Assembly: GCA_900491605.1 (NCBI GenBank) | Contig: UESW01005012.1 | Span: 252,440 to 316,439, forward strand | Length of the DNA stretch: 64,000 nt | Origin: Calamus simplicifolius | Lineage: Eukaryota > Streptophyta > Magnoliopsida > Arecales > Arecaceae | Direction of reading: 5' to 3' | Shown: in pieces, positions 53,870-64,000 of the stretch | How positions within the stretch are numbered: position 1 is the stretch's first letter | Layout: every line of letters begins with the position of its first letter | Translations under genes and position numbers: made by a program | Notes under the pieces: generated by a model | Told to the model about the DNA's origin: nothing | Database searches by the model: none | What the model saw: only the letters and a program-made list of their open reading frames with translations

Positions 53870-56125
53870 ACATCCCTGCTAACAACAATATTTCAGTTTG
53901 TGGCTGGAAAATTTTATAGGCCTTGCTAACAGTACTATAGCCTATAAAAATACCTAGTGAAGCTCTCCTATCAAGCTTGTCACGCTTGCTCTGTGGAACA
54001 TAAGTGAAACACAAACAACCAAATACCTTAAGAAACTTTAAAGACGGTTTGTAACCATACCAGGCCTCAAATGGTGTTTGATCTTTTACTGCCTTTGTTG
54101 GGAGCCTGTTTTGAAGAAACACAGCCGTATTTGCTGCCTCTGCCCAAAACTTCTTTGGCATATTCTTCTCATACAGCATGCATCTTGACATCTCCATGAT
54201 GTATCTATTTCTCCTTTCACTGACTCCATTCTGTTGAGGAGTATAAGAGGCTGTAAGCTGATGCTCTATGCCTGCTTCTTCACAAAACTTGTCCAATTTT
54301 GCCGAAGTGTACTCCTTCCCATTGTCAGACCTTACAATCTGAATTTTGCAGCCACTTTCATTTTCAACTCTTGCCTTGAACTTCCAAAAAACTTGAGCTA
54401 CTTCTGATTTAAATTTCAAGAAAAAAATCCAGCACATTCTGGTGAAGTCATCAATAAAGGCAATATAATAGAGACTACCTTTTAAAGAAGGTGTTCTTTG
54501 AGGGCCTGCAACATCCGTGTGGATGAGCTACAATTTGTGAGTGGCTTTCCAGGTTGACTTCGGGAATGGCTTCCTATTTTGCTTTCCAAACTGACATGCT
54601 TTACAGTTTGGTAGGTGATCATCAAGTTCTGAAAGATTTTCTACCATCAGTTTGGACTTCATTTGCAGCAGACCTTGGTGGTGATAATGCCCGAGCCTCT
54701 TGTGCCACACTTCTGTGATGTTTCCTTTGGCTGGAAAAGCTAATTGCTCCTCCTCCAATGGATTGAGTGAAAAACTCTTCCCTTTCATTTCTACTTTGAA
54801 GATTTCTTTATCAGCTGCATCTTTAATTAGGCAATATTTGTCTTCGAAAACAACTTTGAAACCTCTTTGAATCAGTTGGCCAACACTTAACAAGTTTTGA
54901 TCAATTTCAGGAACAAAAAGAACATCGGGAATGAGCTTTGTACCTGAACAGCTTGCAATTGCAACTGTCCCCTTTCCTTTGACTGAGATATTGTCACCAT
55001 TTCCAATTCTGATTTTGGTGATATTTGTTGGCCTCAAGTCTTTGAAAAGTTCCTTATCATAGGTCATATGATTGGTGCAGCCACTGTCAATCAGCCAGCT
55101 TTCACTTGATTTGCTGCCAGTGAAACATGTAGCCACGAACAGTTGATCCTCCTCTTCTTGATCAGCAATCTTAGCCTCTTCATCATGTTGTTGGTTCCTG
55201 TTTTTGCAGATCACAGCTTCATGCCCCATTTGGTTGCATTTGGTGCACTTGACGTCTGGTCTTCTCCAACATTTGAAAGGAGGATGACCCTTTCTGCCGC
55301 AGTGTGAACATGGAGGATAGGAACCCTTCTTTACTCCTGCTTTGTTGTTGGCTAAAGAGTCTGGTCTTCTCCAACATTTGAAAGGAGGATGACCCTTTCT
55401 GCCGCAGTGTGAACATGGAGGATAGGAACCCTTCTTTTGCTTATTGTTCCTTGCATTCTCATGATGCTTGGCTGGCAAGGCTCCTTCAACAGCACCTTCT
55501 TGCCTCATGGCTCTTCTTTGCTCCTGTGCTTGCAAAGCATTGAGAATCTCTGCAAGTGTGATTTGAGTAAGATCCTTGGTATTTTCCAAGGCTGAAATAG
55601 ATGCTTCAAATTTTTCAGGCACTGTTACAAGAATTTTTTCAACAATTCTTGAGTCCTTGAACACAGAACCAAGTAATCTGATTCGGTTTGCAATGTCCAG
55701 TAACCTATCAGAATACTCTTTAATTGATTATGTTTCCTTCATCTTCTGCAGCTCGAATTCTCGAATCAAGTTTAGCACACGCATTCCTTTGATTCTTTCA
55801 TCTCCCTCATACTCTGACTTGAGATAATTCCATATCTCATATGCTGACTTCAGAGTCATAATCCGAGTGAAGATAGTAGATGAGACTGCAGCAAACAAGC
55901 AGGCCTTTGCCTTGGATTTCTTTGTCTTCTTCTCCTTCTGTGATTTGATCTGCACCATGGTAGGATTGTTTGGGAGAGCAGAATTTCATAATCCTCTTCA
56001 ACTGCTTCCCAAATATCCAAAGCTTCCATATATGGCTCCATACGAACTGCCCAAACCTGGTAGTTGTCTCCATCAAACACCGGTGGAGAAATGGAAGAGA
56101 AACTGGAACTTCCTTCAACGTCCAT
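53870..56125 (-). pseudogene. Copia-4 gag, protease and integrase, interrupted
   Basis: The gag start at 56125 reads MDVEGSSSFSSISPPVFDGD. A frameshift near 55960 and a stop near 55728 split the gag core (LKSAYEIWNYLKSEYEGDER, then RIVEKILVTVPEKFEASISA). Next come two identical knuckle-like motifs CSHCGRKGHPPFKC (55255-55332 and 55360-55437) and a third knuckle CTKCNQMGHEAVIC. Protease has WLIDSGCTNHMTYD. GAG-pre-integrase reads VWHKRLGHYHHQGLL and CKACQFGKQNRKPF. An in-frame TAG at about 54528 cuts integrase (which continues YTPQQNGVSERRNRYIMEMS) before the one-base shift near 53870. Four or five lesions in all. Confidence 0.9.
55255..55437 (-). repeat. In-frame tandem duplication of a zinc-knuckle segment
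   Basis: 55255-55332 and 55360-55437 are identical over 78 bases, 105 bases (35 codons) apart, so the frame is kept. Each encodes one CX2CX4HX4C knuckle (CSHCGRKGHPPFKC). Confidence 0.95.
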
Positions 56126-56185
56126 GACACAGCAACCTCAGACTCTTACTCACAGATCCCTTAAGAAGAGGGCTCTGATACCAAT

Positions 56186-56485
56186 TGTTGTTGTTTGAGG
56201 ATTAAACTTTTAGGAATTGCAGTAGCAAAACAGAGGAGAAATTGTTCATAAAAAGACCTTGTTTTAAAAGAACTTTAGAAGCATTACAATTTATAACTAG
56301 ATTAATAACTACCCACTAAGAACATGGTCTTAACTACCCACTAAAACACATGGATCCAAGTTTACCCCATGATCACAAACATGGAATAGAAAAATAACCA
56401 ACACCTAAAAATAGGAATAACAACTTTGAAATATTCAAACACATTTATGACTCCATATCAGCAGTCCTAAACATTTTTTCTAACA
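56186..56485 (-). repeat. Copia-4 5' LTR (300 bp)
   Basis: Adjacent to the Met-tRNA primer site at 56172-56183, which makes this the 5' LTR of the minus-strand element. Confidence 0.95.
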
Positions 56486-57792
56486 CTTGCGTCCTCTCCG
56501 GTTTCAGGATGTGTTACATCTGCTCCAAATATTATGGTTGGTATATCACTGACCAAGGGAATTCTCCAACTTAGAGCATCTAGAAGTACGGTATTTCTTC
56601 CTCCCATCTGCATGAACCATGTAGATGAAAAGGGGTAAGCATCCCTTGCTACCTCTTTATCAGGAAAATGAAAAAAGAGCTCAAAATTACCTTGACATTA
56701 ATTTTAAGCCACACATTTGCCAGGTATTGTTTGCTAACTTTAAAAACATGCTTTGTCAGACAGCATTGGGATATCAATCCCAAATCAGTTTCACATATTC
56801 GCTTCAGATCACCTGTATGCATATATCAGGATCATGATTAAAAGACTACCTTCGCAAAAATGTGCATGGCATAAAAAATAGTAGCAACATAATGATGGAA
56901 TATAAGAAATGCAGCCACACCATATAGAGAACCATTATTGTCAGGAAGGATGGCTAAAAGAAGCTCTAGTTCTTTCCCCTTGAGTTTGTTTGCTGCTGCA
57001 TTATACACATGTTTAAGAGCCTTCCCCACTTGCTCTGGCCTTGCAGAATAGATTGGAATTACTGGCTCGCGGTTGAATTCCTGCAATGTTAGATCCGCAA
57101 GATTTAGGCATGGCTGTGCATGAATTACAACAAGTCTGCCATTTGTTCTCAGAAATGTGGACCAGCTAGAGATGATCACCCTCATGAGGAAAAATGAAGC
57201 AATTAAAACTTGCTTGAGATTAATGCTACTGGGATGCAAGAATTTACCATGCCAGATATTTGACACATCTGTGCTAGAGCTCCTGACAAAATCCACGAGC
57301 AGTGCTTTCTTGAACACTTCGTGAAAAGTTAATACAGGCCCAGTGATTTACTGTGCATCCATTTATCACTTTCTGCATTGTGGAGATGTGTTTTAATAAA
57401 CATAATACTACAGACCTACAACCTACGCTGCACCAATAGGGCACCTGGAAAAATCTGAAAATCTGTGGCACAATTTTTATAGCATCTGTACCTTGTTCAT
57501 CATATTCCATTGGCCAACCTGAGGCAAACATTGCTTTTCTTTTCCAGTGTCATGATATTTTAGCTTTACAAAACACATTAGGTGAATAAATATTCATCAG
57601 CACAAAAAATAGTAGACCATCCATCTGGCAGAACCATTTTATAGTAACTCAATGAATCAACTACCAACAAGAATTACACATTACCCATGGATCAGGAAGA
57701 ACTCGTGCTTCCACCGAGGTGAGTTTGTCACTAATATTGATGCCAAATTCCTTTGCATAGGGATCTTGGTCATACCCATTTTGATGAACTGT

Positions 57793-59483
57793 CTGAAAAT
57801 GGTGGATATATAATGTAATTCTGTGAGCCTCATTTTGCAAACCTTAGCATCAATCAACAAAAATATAATATAATGATAGTCAATTGTCTTTTTTAAAAAA
57901 CTGTTCCAGTAAGGCCATCATGTAATAACAGAACTTGTAGTTAGTTAAAGCCTCATGAAGATAGTGTGGTGACAGAGTAGGAACATCAGCCAGAGATGAC
58001 TAAAACCTCTAATAAAAGCTGCTGAAAATGAGCCCATAATTCTGAGAGGAAAGATAGGAGTTCCAAAGATGGTAGGCCCACACAAAGCCACATTAACACA
58101 AGCAAAAGATAGGTGTAGTTTATCATAGCACGAAAAAGTTATTTGACCAAAGAAGTGGAATAGCCTTGATAGCCCTAGGTAGGGTGCCCGTGATTGCCTA
58201 GGCTGCCACATGGGCACACATCAAATTTCCAACAACTTGCTCGACTGAAAAAAACAAATTCAGTATTTACATAAAAATTGCTGAGTAATACATATGTCAT
58301 TCTACAGTTGTTGCAAATACAAAAAAAACATTCTGTGATTGGCAACTTCACTTTTCATCCCCAACTATTTAATGGCTTACAGATGTTGCTCCTAGAAAGG
58401 CCTGATGACATCAAAGACTCCAAAATATGCATATCTTACAAGTTGGAAATATTCTCATTTTGTAAAATGAATCCTGTTTCTTAGAGCTACTACAATGATA
58501 GGTATGGCTCATTATCTACAATAGGTTTATAAATACATAATTATAGTTGCACATTTGTAGTAAGCTCATATGATTTTAAACTAGCATGACTTATCTGTTT
58601 CACATTAATGCAATTCCAGTTATGACTACCAACCCATCTTGGGCTATACATTTAAGTAAAAATTAGCCAATGAAAATTTTAACCTCAAATTCAGTTCGAC
58701 CACAAGTGTATATATAGACAATTAATTTGCTTCATTAGCTTGTTTTGGTCAAAACTCCAAAACCGGTCAAATTTCAAATCATCTCACTAAGATCAAAGCA
58801 TTTTGGTTTTCATTTCAGAATTTGAGACAAACAGAACTTCAGACCTAATGACATGAGGTTGAGGATCATGAGTTTGTGTGCTACCATTTTGGATCTAATA
58901 ATTACTAACAAAAGCACTTTACATGGGCCATTCACGTCATCCATAAAAATTTAGCTGTACATAGCCATTTTGGATGAAATAATTAATAGTACACAGACAC
59001 GTACAAAAATGTGTTGAATACATCCAAAAAATTTGATCACATATATAGGCTAACGATGCCCAGTAGAATTACAGGAACATCCTTCCCTTTCATGTGCATG
59101 AGAATTTAGGTACTGTATTTATTTAATTTGGACAGTGCGTCTAAATCTTCCCCATCCTTCCTGCTGGTACTATAACCTTACTTGACGTATAAATAATACA
59201 TCAATATATAAGAGTAACACTACAAATGTCCCTACACAAGTAAGGCAGTTATTCTAAAGTCCAGAGATCATATTAGTCAAACACTATAGTGAGTATGTTG
59301 TGTCTAGGGGGCAAGCATTGTCAAAAGATATAGGTAATAGTCCATGAGAAAATATGAGATGTCTCTCCCCTTAAATTTTGTTATGAATAAGCAACTGTCA
59401 ATGCTCAATACACAAAGGTTCATGACAAATGCAAGCTCACAGATGAGTCTCAAACCACTGATAAGGCGGTTTAGATTTTTGAC
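57793..59483 (-). other. Large Argonaute intron
   Basis: 1.7 kb between the exon ending EMDILQ (59484) and the exon starting TVHQNGYDQDP (57792), with a GT donor at 59483-59482 and an AG acceptor at 57794-57793. No nested gene or element is recognised. Confidence 0.7.
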
Positions 59484-60038
59484 CTGCAAGATATCCATCT
59501 CCTGTTCTCTGGGTCTCTGGCATGTAACCTTAAGCAGGGAAGTAATCTGCTTTTCATTCAACCTCTTTGTGTATCTCTGGCCCTCAACTATCTTGGAAGC
59601 CTGTAAGGTATATGTCCAATCAGACCTGAAATACTTAGGTCAACAAAAGACGCTATAAGGCATTGAACTCACCTCCATCGGCAGATAATTTGCCTTCTTT
59701 TGATTTCCTACTTGAAGGCAAGGAAGATGAGAGTGCTGAATTGTAAATCCATACATCTCTTTGAAGTATTCGACAACAGATTTCATATTCATTTGTTCAT
59801 CAACTGGAAAACTGTTGAAAAGAAAGCTTTGGGATAAAATAAATCAATGGAAGAAATTTCATTTCTAAGCAGTAGTTCTAGTCATTGCAGTGGCACTGAT
59901 ATTAAAATCTGGACCAGCATAAAAGTATTATAAGAGCGTATAAATTAAATTATTTATCTATTTTGTTAATAATAGACCCAGTTTTCATAAAACCATAAGG
60001 CTACATATTCCTTGAGGAGGTTGTTCCATGATTATTTG

Positions 60039-60472
60039 TGGAGGTGGCAATTCGTGCTTACATGTCGCATTCGTGTCGAACCTTAGATATAACAATATAT
60101 GAGTCAACACAAACACGACATGATTAATTAATCATGTCAAAAATCTAAACACAAACACAATATGATTATTACACAGGTAGCACAATATGACATGTATGAC
60201 TCATTTATTAAACAACTTGTATGAGATTGATGCAACATATTTCGCTCAACACGAACAAACCCAACTTTCTTAACACAAATAGACACAATGCGACCCACTT
60301 AACACAATCCGACCTGTTTGAACATGTCATCAACTAAATGAATCCTAAACGGATCACTTTCAAGTTGACGGATTAACCCATGACACAATTATTTCGTATT
60401 ATAATTGTGTCGATGCATTTACATATGGGCTTGAGTCGTGTTCGCGTATCGTGTTCAACTTTGCCACCCCTA
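60039..60472. mobile_element. hAT-like MITE (about 434 bp)
   Basis: Ends tggaggtggcaa (60039) and ttgccacccct(a) (60472) are inverted repeats with two mismatches, close to the common hAT terminus TAGGGGTGGCAA. Flanks attatttg (60031-60038) and attattcg (60473-60480) match at 7 of 8 bases, the duplication size of hAT elements. Inside are many repeats of aacacgac/cgtgtc and no coding frame. Confidence 0.6.
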
Positions 60473-60491
60473 ATTATTCGTATACAAGATG

Positions 60492-60700
60492 CACTACAAG
60501 AAAATTCGGAAATAGCGACGCATTTTTGCGTCACTAAATTGCGACCAAATTGCGATAAATCAGCGAGAAAAATAAATAGCGATGCAAAAAAAATGCATCG
60601 CAATATAGCAACGCATTAGCGACGCCAATACCTATAAAATAAAAAAAAATCGTTAATATAGCGACGCAAAGATTGCGTCGCTATTTAGCATCAATGAAAA
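60492..60700. mobile_element. CACTA transposon end (truncated)
   Basis: CACTACAAGAAAATTCGG at 60492 is a canonical plant CACTA terminus, followed by palindromic subterminal motifs (gcgacgcatttttgcgtc, tagcgacgcaaagattgcgt). No opposite end is found to the right before the Tat-type sequence at about 60720. It is a different family from the element at 22270. Confidence 0.65.
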
Positions 60701-60769
60701 GGTTACAACATCCAAAGAGGTGTTACAAGTGCATCATGGCACAGGAAATAAAGACACGTAAATAGCTCG

Positions 60770-61590
60770 GCCGAACTGCTTCAGTCAGTTCGGTTAATAA
60801 TGATGTTTGGCATCTGACCGAGCAGCCAGACAATCCAGTCAGCTCGCCCTGAACCACATGTTAGGGCCGAGTTGGCCTCCGTAGGTCTTCCGGATGAACC
60901 AAGAGATCCAAGAACAGAAGGAAGACCTTGGACGCCGATGCTGGGAAGACATCCCCCCTGGGTGGGATGCTGGGCTGCTGGATGCTGTCCGACCATGAAA
61001 GACAGGGGACAAGCAGACCAACACTGCTCTCAACTCCCTCTTCACAGGCAAAAGATCCCCAGCCGACAAGCTAAGGAATCCAGCCTGAGGGAGAAGAAAA
61101 AGTCCATCCTTACCATGGGGACATGCAAGCTTTGCATTCCCGACGGTCCCCATGGCAAGTGGTAAAGGACATACAGGAAGCGCATATGTGCGTTCCCATA
61201 TGGTCTCTGCGGACCTCCTGTGCGCTCTCCATATAATCTCCAAAACTCCTCCCTTGAGGACAGGCTGCTCTTTAGTGGCTCCTTCATCACCCCAGCTATC
61301 CGGGGGAAGTCGACTTGCAAAAAGAGAACTCAATCTCTCCACTCTCAACCTCAAATACATTGACATCATGAGGGCTTTCACAGGAGAACAAGGTCCTGAG
61401 AGATAGCCTAACACAGCCCGTTCTCCCCAATTTATAGGCAAATAAGCCCCGAAATTTAAACAGCATGCCTCATTGCCACGTGGAAGGGCAGAAAAAAGAA
61501 TTACTTCCCAGAGCGCGCCAAACGTCCCCCAATCCGTGACAAAAGACAAGAGATCTCCCCCTAATCTCGAATCAAAAACCTTAAATGCAT
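60770..61590 (-). repeat. Promoter/sORF module, copy 3 (inverted)
   Basis: The reverse complement matches 29480-30200 closely: TATA box (TATAAA on minus, 61431-61437), a small frame MSMYLRLRVERLSSLFASRL then LPPDSWGDEGATKEQPVLKG, then ALPVCPLPLAMGTVGNAKLA and the segment that ends near gccaaacatcattattaac. The frame stays open from 61549 to 60839 (236 codons) with the conserved part starting at about 61370. The poly(A) end seen in copies 1 and 2 is missing. Confidence 0.75.
61431..61437 (-). promoter_or_regulatory. TATA box of module copy 3
   Basis: TATAAAT in the context gcctataaattgggg on the minus strand, at the same relative place as in copies 1 and 2. Confidence 0.55.
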
Positions 61591-62226
61591 GAGATCAGCT
61601 GTAGGTCATTGGGATACGGGAAGGCCTGAGAAATCTCCTCCAAAAATGATGCCATCCAATGGCGATCAGTTGCTTGTCACGTGTACTAAAAGGACCTACA
61701 TTGGAAAAGGCCAACGAAGTAAATGCCCCTGACAAAGACGAAATACTCTCCAACAAAGCCACTTCGTGTACCTCGGCTGAAAACATGCTCATTTCCCCAT
61801 TCTGGGCAAGCCGAACTATCTAACCCCGACTCTAACCAGGATACCCCTGCGATTCTTGACCATTTCAAGTCGAGCTAGCCGATACTTCGGCAGGGCGAAC
61901 TCCCTTACCCGCTCCGAGCAAGACCAGAATTATATTCCTCGGCAGTGCCGGGTCATTTTATACCTCGGCCTCGACCGAGATGTTTATTCAAGACCGAGCC
62001 TAACCTACCTAACAGAACGAACGAGTTATAATTTATTCATAGTCGGAAGAAAATTTGAGACAAAAGATCAGCCAGGAAGACAAACAAATAGAGGTGAAAA
62101 ACCCGTTCATCAGAAATTTTTGTCAGGTCATAAGTCCGAAAGGCAGAAAATACACAAACGACCCTCAAGGATTAGGGGCTGGATCGGTCCCAGCAGTACC
62201 CTCCGCAACATTCGGGGAGGCTTGGC

Positions 62227-64000
62227 TCATTTCGCCCACTTCAAAAGTGGTCTTTCCTTCGGTGGCAAGCTTAGAGTATCCTTCGGGAGCTGCGCTTCGC
62301 TAGAGCCCAAAATAGCATCAAGATCGACGTCTGAGATATTTTCATACTCGACTTCTTCAGCCCCCGGGGTATAGGCCTCAAAGGGTTCAACATCCAAAAA
62401 GAAGAGGTCCATTCCGGACGCTCCCGAGATATTATGGTTCAGATCTCCTCCGTGCCAAGCTGAAAAGCCTCGGCACAAGTCGCATCTTGTTCGCCCTGAA
62501 GTATGGCGAGATGCCTTTCACCTCGACAACTTGGCTCCAGAGTGAGGAAATTTGCTCCTCGGTCTCGGCGGCCCACCCTTCGAGCTCTGAGCTCCTCTGT
62601 CGACTCGACGATAGTTCCCCTTGCAGGACCTCTAATTGGCTTCGGCCCTCTAATTTTGCCTTCTCCATACGCAAACACAGGGTTAGGTGATGCAACAGTG
62701 AGCCGATAGGAAGACTAAAAAGACGATATCGTACCTCCTCCTCCTGCCGAACTAATCTCTTGGTTAATTCCTCGACCTCGCCGAAGGCCCTCAGCTTGTC
62801 GGCCATAACCTGCTTGATCCTATCCTTGAGGTCGTTGATCTTTGACTGTCTACTGTTAGCTTCTTCCCTGGACTGGAAGAGCTCGTTGTCAAGCTTGGCC
62901 ACTTTCTCCTGGTGCCATTTGATCCTATCGTCCCTGGTGATAACACAGTGTTGCAGTTGCGGATCTTCTCCTCTGACTCACCAAGCATTCTGTTCAGGCG
63001 ATTCTTCTCCTCGGTAGCTTCTCTCCTCCTGTCTTGACTTTCGTCGAACTGCTTCTTAGCAGTTTCCATTTCTTCTGCATATCTGGATGTGACCTATGAT
63101 AACTCAAGCATACTTTGTCGTACTTCACCTGAAGCCCACGTAGCTCCTTAACTTCGAGCCTTAATCTAGATACATCATCAAGGGCGGCCTGATGCAATCC
63201 CCTCGCCCTCGCCAAGTTCTTGTTGGCGGTGTAGAACTTGCTCAAATTTGTTAGATGCCTCCCCTCGCAATCGGAGCTTAGTACTGACTCTCTTGGCCTG
63301 GACGCTGGCCCCTGTCGCCAGGCTCAAATGCCAGCACAGTACCCTAGTGATCAGAGCACTCTGCGAAACAAAATCTAAATAAGAAAGTGCAATCAAGTTA
63401 ACCAGAAAGCACCCACTACTCTGGAATAGCAACTCACCCGGGAGGTGTAAGACCTAGCTAGCTCCATGAGGGTGGAATTATTGATTTTAGGGAGAAGATA
63501 AACATCGTTCACCATGTTTCGCTGGCCGAATGCAGCGTCGATAAGGTCCAAGTCCGTAAACTCATTCATCAGGGGACCCGCGCTCGGATACAATGCCAAC
63601 GTTATCAGAGCAGAGAACGCCTCCTCAATAGCCAGGTCCAAACTACCAGGCTGCATGTCTGAGGGATCAGTCCGGGCAACCTTAGACTGAGAAGCCTTCA
63701 ATCTCCTGGCCTCCTTCAGTAAAAGTCTGGCCTACAACTCCTCGAATACCTCAGCCAGCCCAGGCACCAATGTTCCCGAGGCTTCAGTGGGAGAAGCTTC
63801 GGCTGGAAGCTTATCATCATGTCCTCTTTCTTCATCCAAAGGTCCTTCTTCAGTCACCGGCGCTTGCTCCTCCTCCGTAGGCTCTACCGAAGCCTCAACC
63901 TGTTCACCAGCTCCTCCAATCTCCTCAGGAGGAAGCTCTCCAGCAGGAAATTCCTCCCAAGCGTCCGTTACCGTTGACCCAACATCACCGTCCTTTAATC
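62227..64000 (-). pseudogene. Acidic/coiled-coil ORF of a Tat-type element (Transposase_28-associated), 5' end outside window
   Basis: Minus-strand pieces with intron-like gaps: about 64000-63690 (acidic; EEQAPVTEEGPLDEERGHDD, with a TAG near 63737), 63701-63438 (PLMNEFTDLDLIDAAFGQRN, up to a GT donor), an acceptor at about 63361 (SALITRVLCWHLSLATGASV), then long coiled coil (RARGLHQAALDDVSRLRLEV, EEKNRLNRMLGESEEKIRNC, KLRAFGEVEELTKRLVRQEE, SELEGWAAETEEQISSLWSQ) and an acidic end (YENISDVDLDAILGSSEAQL) with stop at 62227. This is the domain order usually found after the Transposase_28 domain in Tat Gypsy antisense frames, and the promoter/sORF module follows it, as in the plus-strand copy at 28-30 kb. 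Several frames do not join, so it is probably decayed. Function unknown. Confidence 0.6.

Larger units (their letters stand above)
51826..56485 (-). mobile_element. Young Copia LTR retrotransposon (Copia-4) inside an Argonaute exon
   Basis: 4660 bp with two 300-bp LTRs (51826-52125 and 56186-56485) that I find to differ at a single base (acatttcttc against acattttttc), perfect cttgc duplications, a Met-tRNA primer site (gctctgatacca, 56172-56183) and a full gag-pol order on the minus strand. One LTR difference in 300 bases points to a very recent insertion. The coding region carries several frame breaks, so the copy could only have moved with help from another element, or decayed at once. Confidence 0.97.
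48940..59811 (-). pseudogene. Argonaute gene, MEL1/AGO5 type, 3' half, disrupted
   Basis: Minus-strand exons: 59811-59673, 59600-59484 (end of PAZ and linker; NMKSVVEYFKEMYGFTIQ), 57792-57685, 57563-57492, 57372-57248 (MID; GCTVNHWACINFSRSV), 57080-56921 (LAILPDNNGSLYG), 56812-56691, about 56595-56486 plus 51825-51805 (PIWI; TIIFGADVTHP with the first catalytic Asp), 51705-51563 (FAQAHRQELIQDLF), 51042-50977, 50826-50763 (DGVSEGQF, second Asp), 50693-50557, 50357-50284, 49306-49275 (YARCTRSVSV) and 49109-48940 ([20 protein letters not shown] to VKRVMFYC and stop). Argonautes load small RNAs; MEL1-type proteins serve germ cells. Lesions: two extra bases in 57372-57248 give a premature stop, Copia-4 splits the catalytic exon, and the exon with the catalytic His is absent between 49306 and 50284. 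Exons for the N domain and most of PAZ are absent before 60040. The MEL1 assignment rests on sequence recall. Confidence 0.9.

Overview
This is nuclear DNA of a flowering plant, probably a monocot (a palm would fit, but this is inference from repeat style, GC-rich type I MADS genes and a MEL1/AGO5-type Argonaute). Spliced genes, LTR retrotransposons, a CACTA element and TATA/AATAAA signals rule out a prokaryote. Most of the window is nested mobile DNA. I see no intact rRNA, tRNA or CRISPR array.

Layout. 1-4463: minus-strand Copia element (Copia-1), cut by the window edge and inserted inside a protease codon run of an older plus-strand Gypsy remnant (4464-7319). 7414-15353: full-length but decayed Copia-2. 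15354-26355: two copies of a duplicated unit, each with a type I MADS-box gene (copy 1 broken, copy 2 open) followed by a stray exon of an Argonaute PAZ region; the second copy also carries a CACTA element that has captured a cation/H+ exchanger fragment. An NPH3 fragment lies between the units. 26793-36300: minus-strand Tat-type Gypsy element, 5' truncated, with its 3' LTR, pol remnant and, between them, plus-strand (antisense) reading frames with their own TATA boxes and poly(A) signals, embedded in palindromic GC-rich tandem repeats. 36301-36597: 3' end of a PPR gene. 36946-43157: Copia-3 with TTAAC target duplications. 44254-46556: a minus-strand HNH/coiled-coil gene that seems to lack one exon. 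47180-48565: third MADS copy with a long 48-bp minisatellite tail. 48940-59811: the 3' half of a MEL1/AGO5-type Argonaute gene on the minus strand, a pseudogene with a 2-nt insertion, a missing exon and a very young Copia insertion (Copia-4, 51826-56485) inside the exon that encodes the first catalytic Asp of PIWI. 60039-60492: hAT-like MITE and a CACTA end. About 60720-64000: a second Tat-type 3' region in the opposite orientation.

How the parts relate. The MADS gene and the Argonaute gene lie tail to tail at 47-60 kb. The two MADS units at 15-26 kb carry an Argonaute PAZ exon in the same relative orientation, and that exon is absent from the Argonaute remnant itself. The simplest reading is that the units descend from a MADS-Argonaute locus by duplication and internal deletion, with transposons then breaking up all copies. 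The best leads are the Argonaute disruption, the MADS-tail minisatellite with higher-order structure, and the antisense gene modules of the Tat element.
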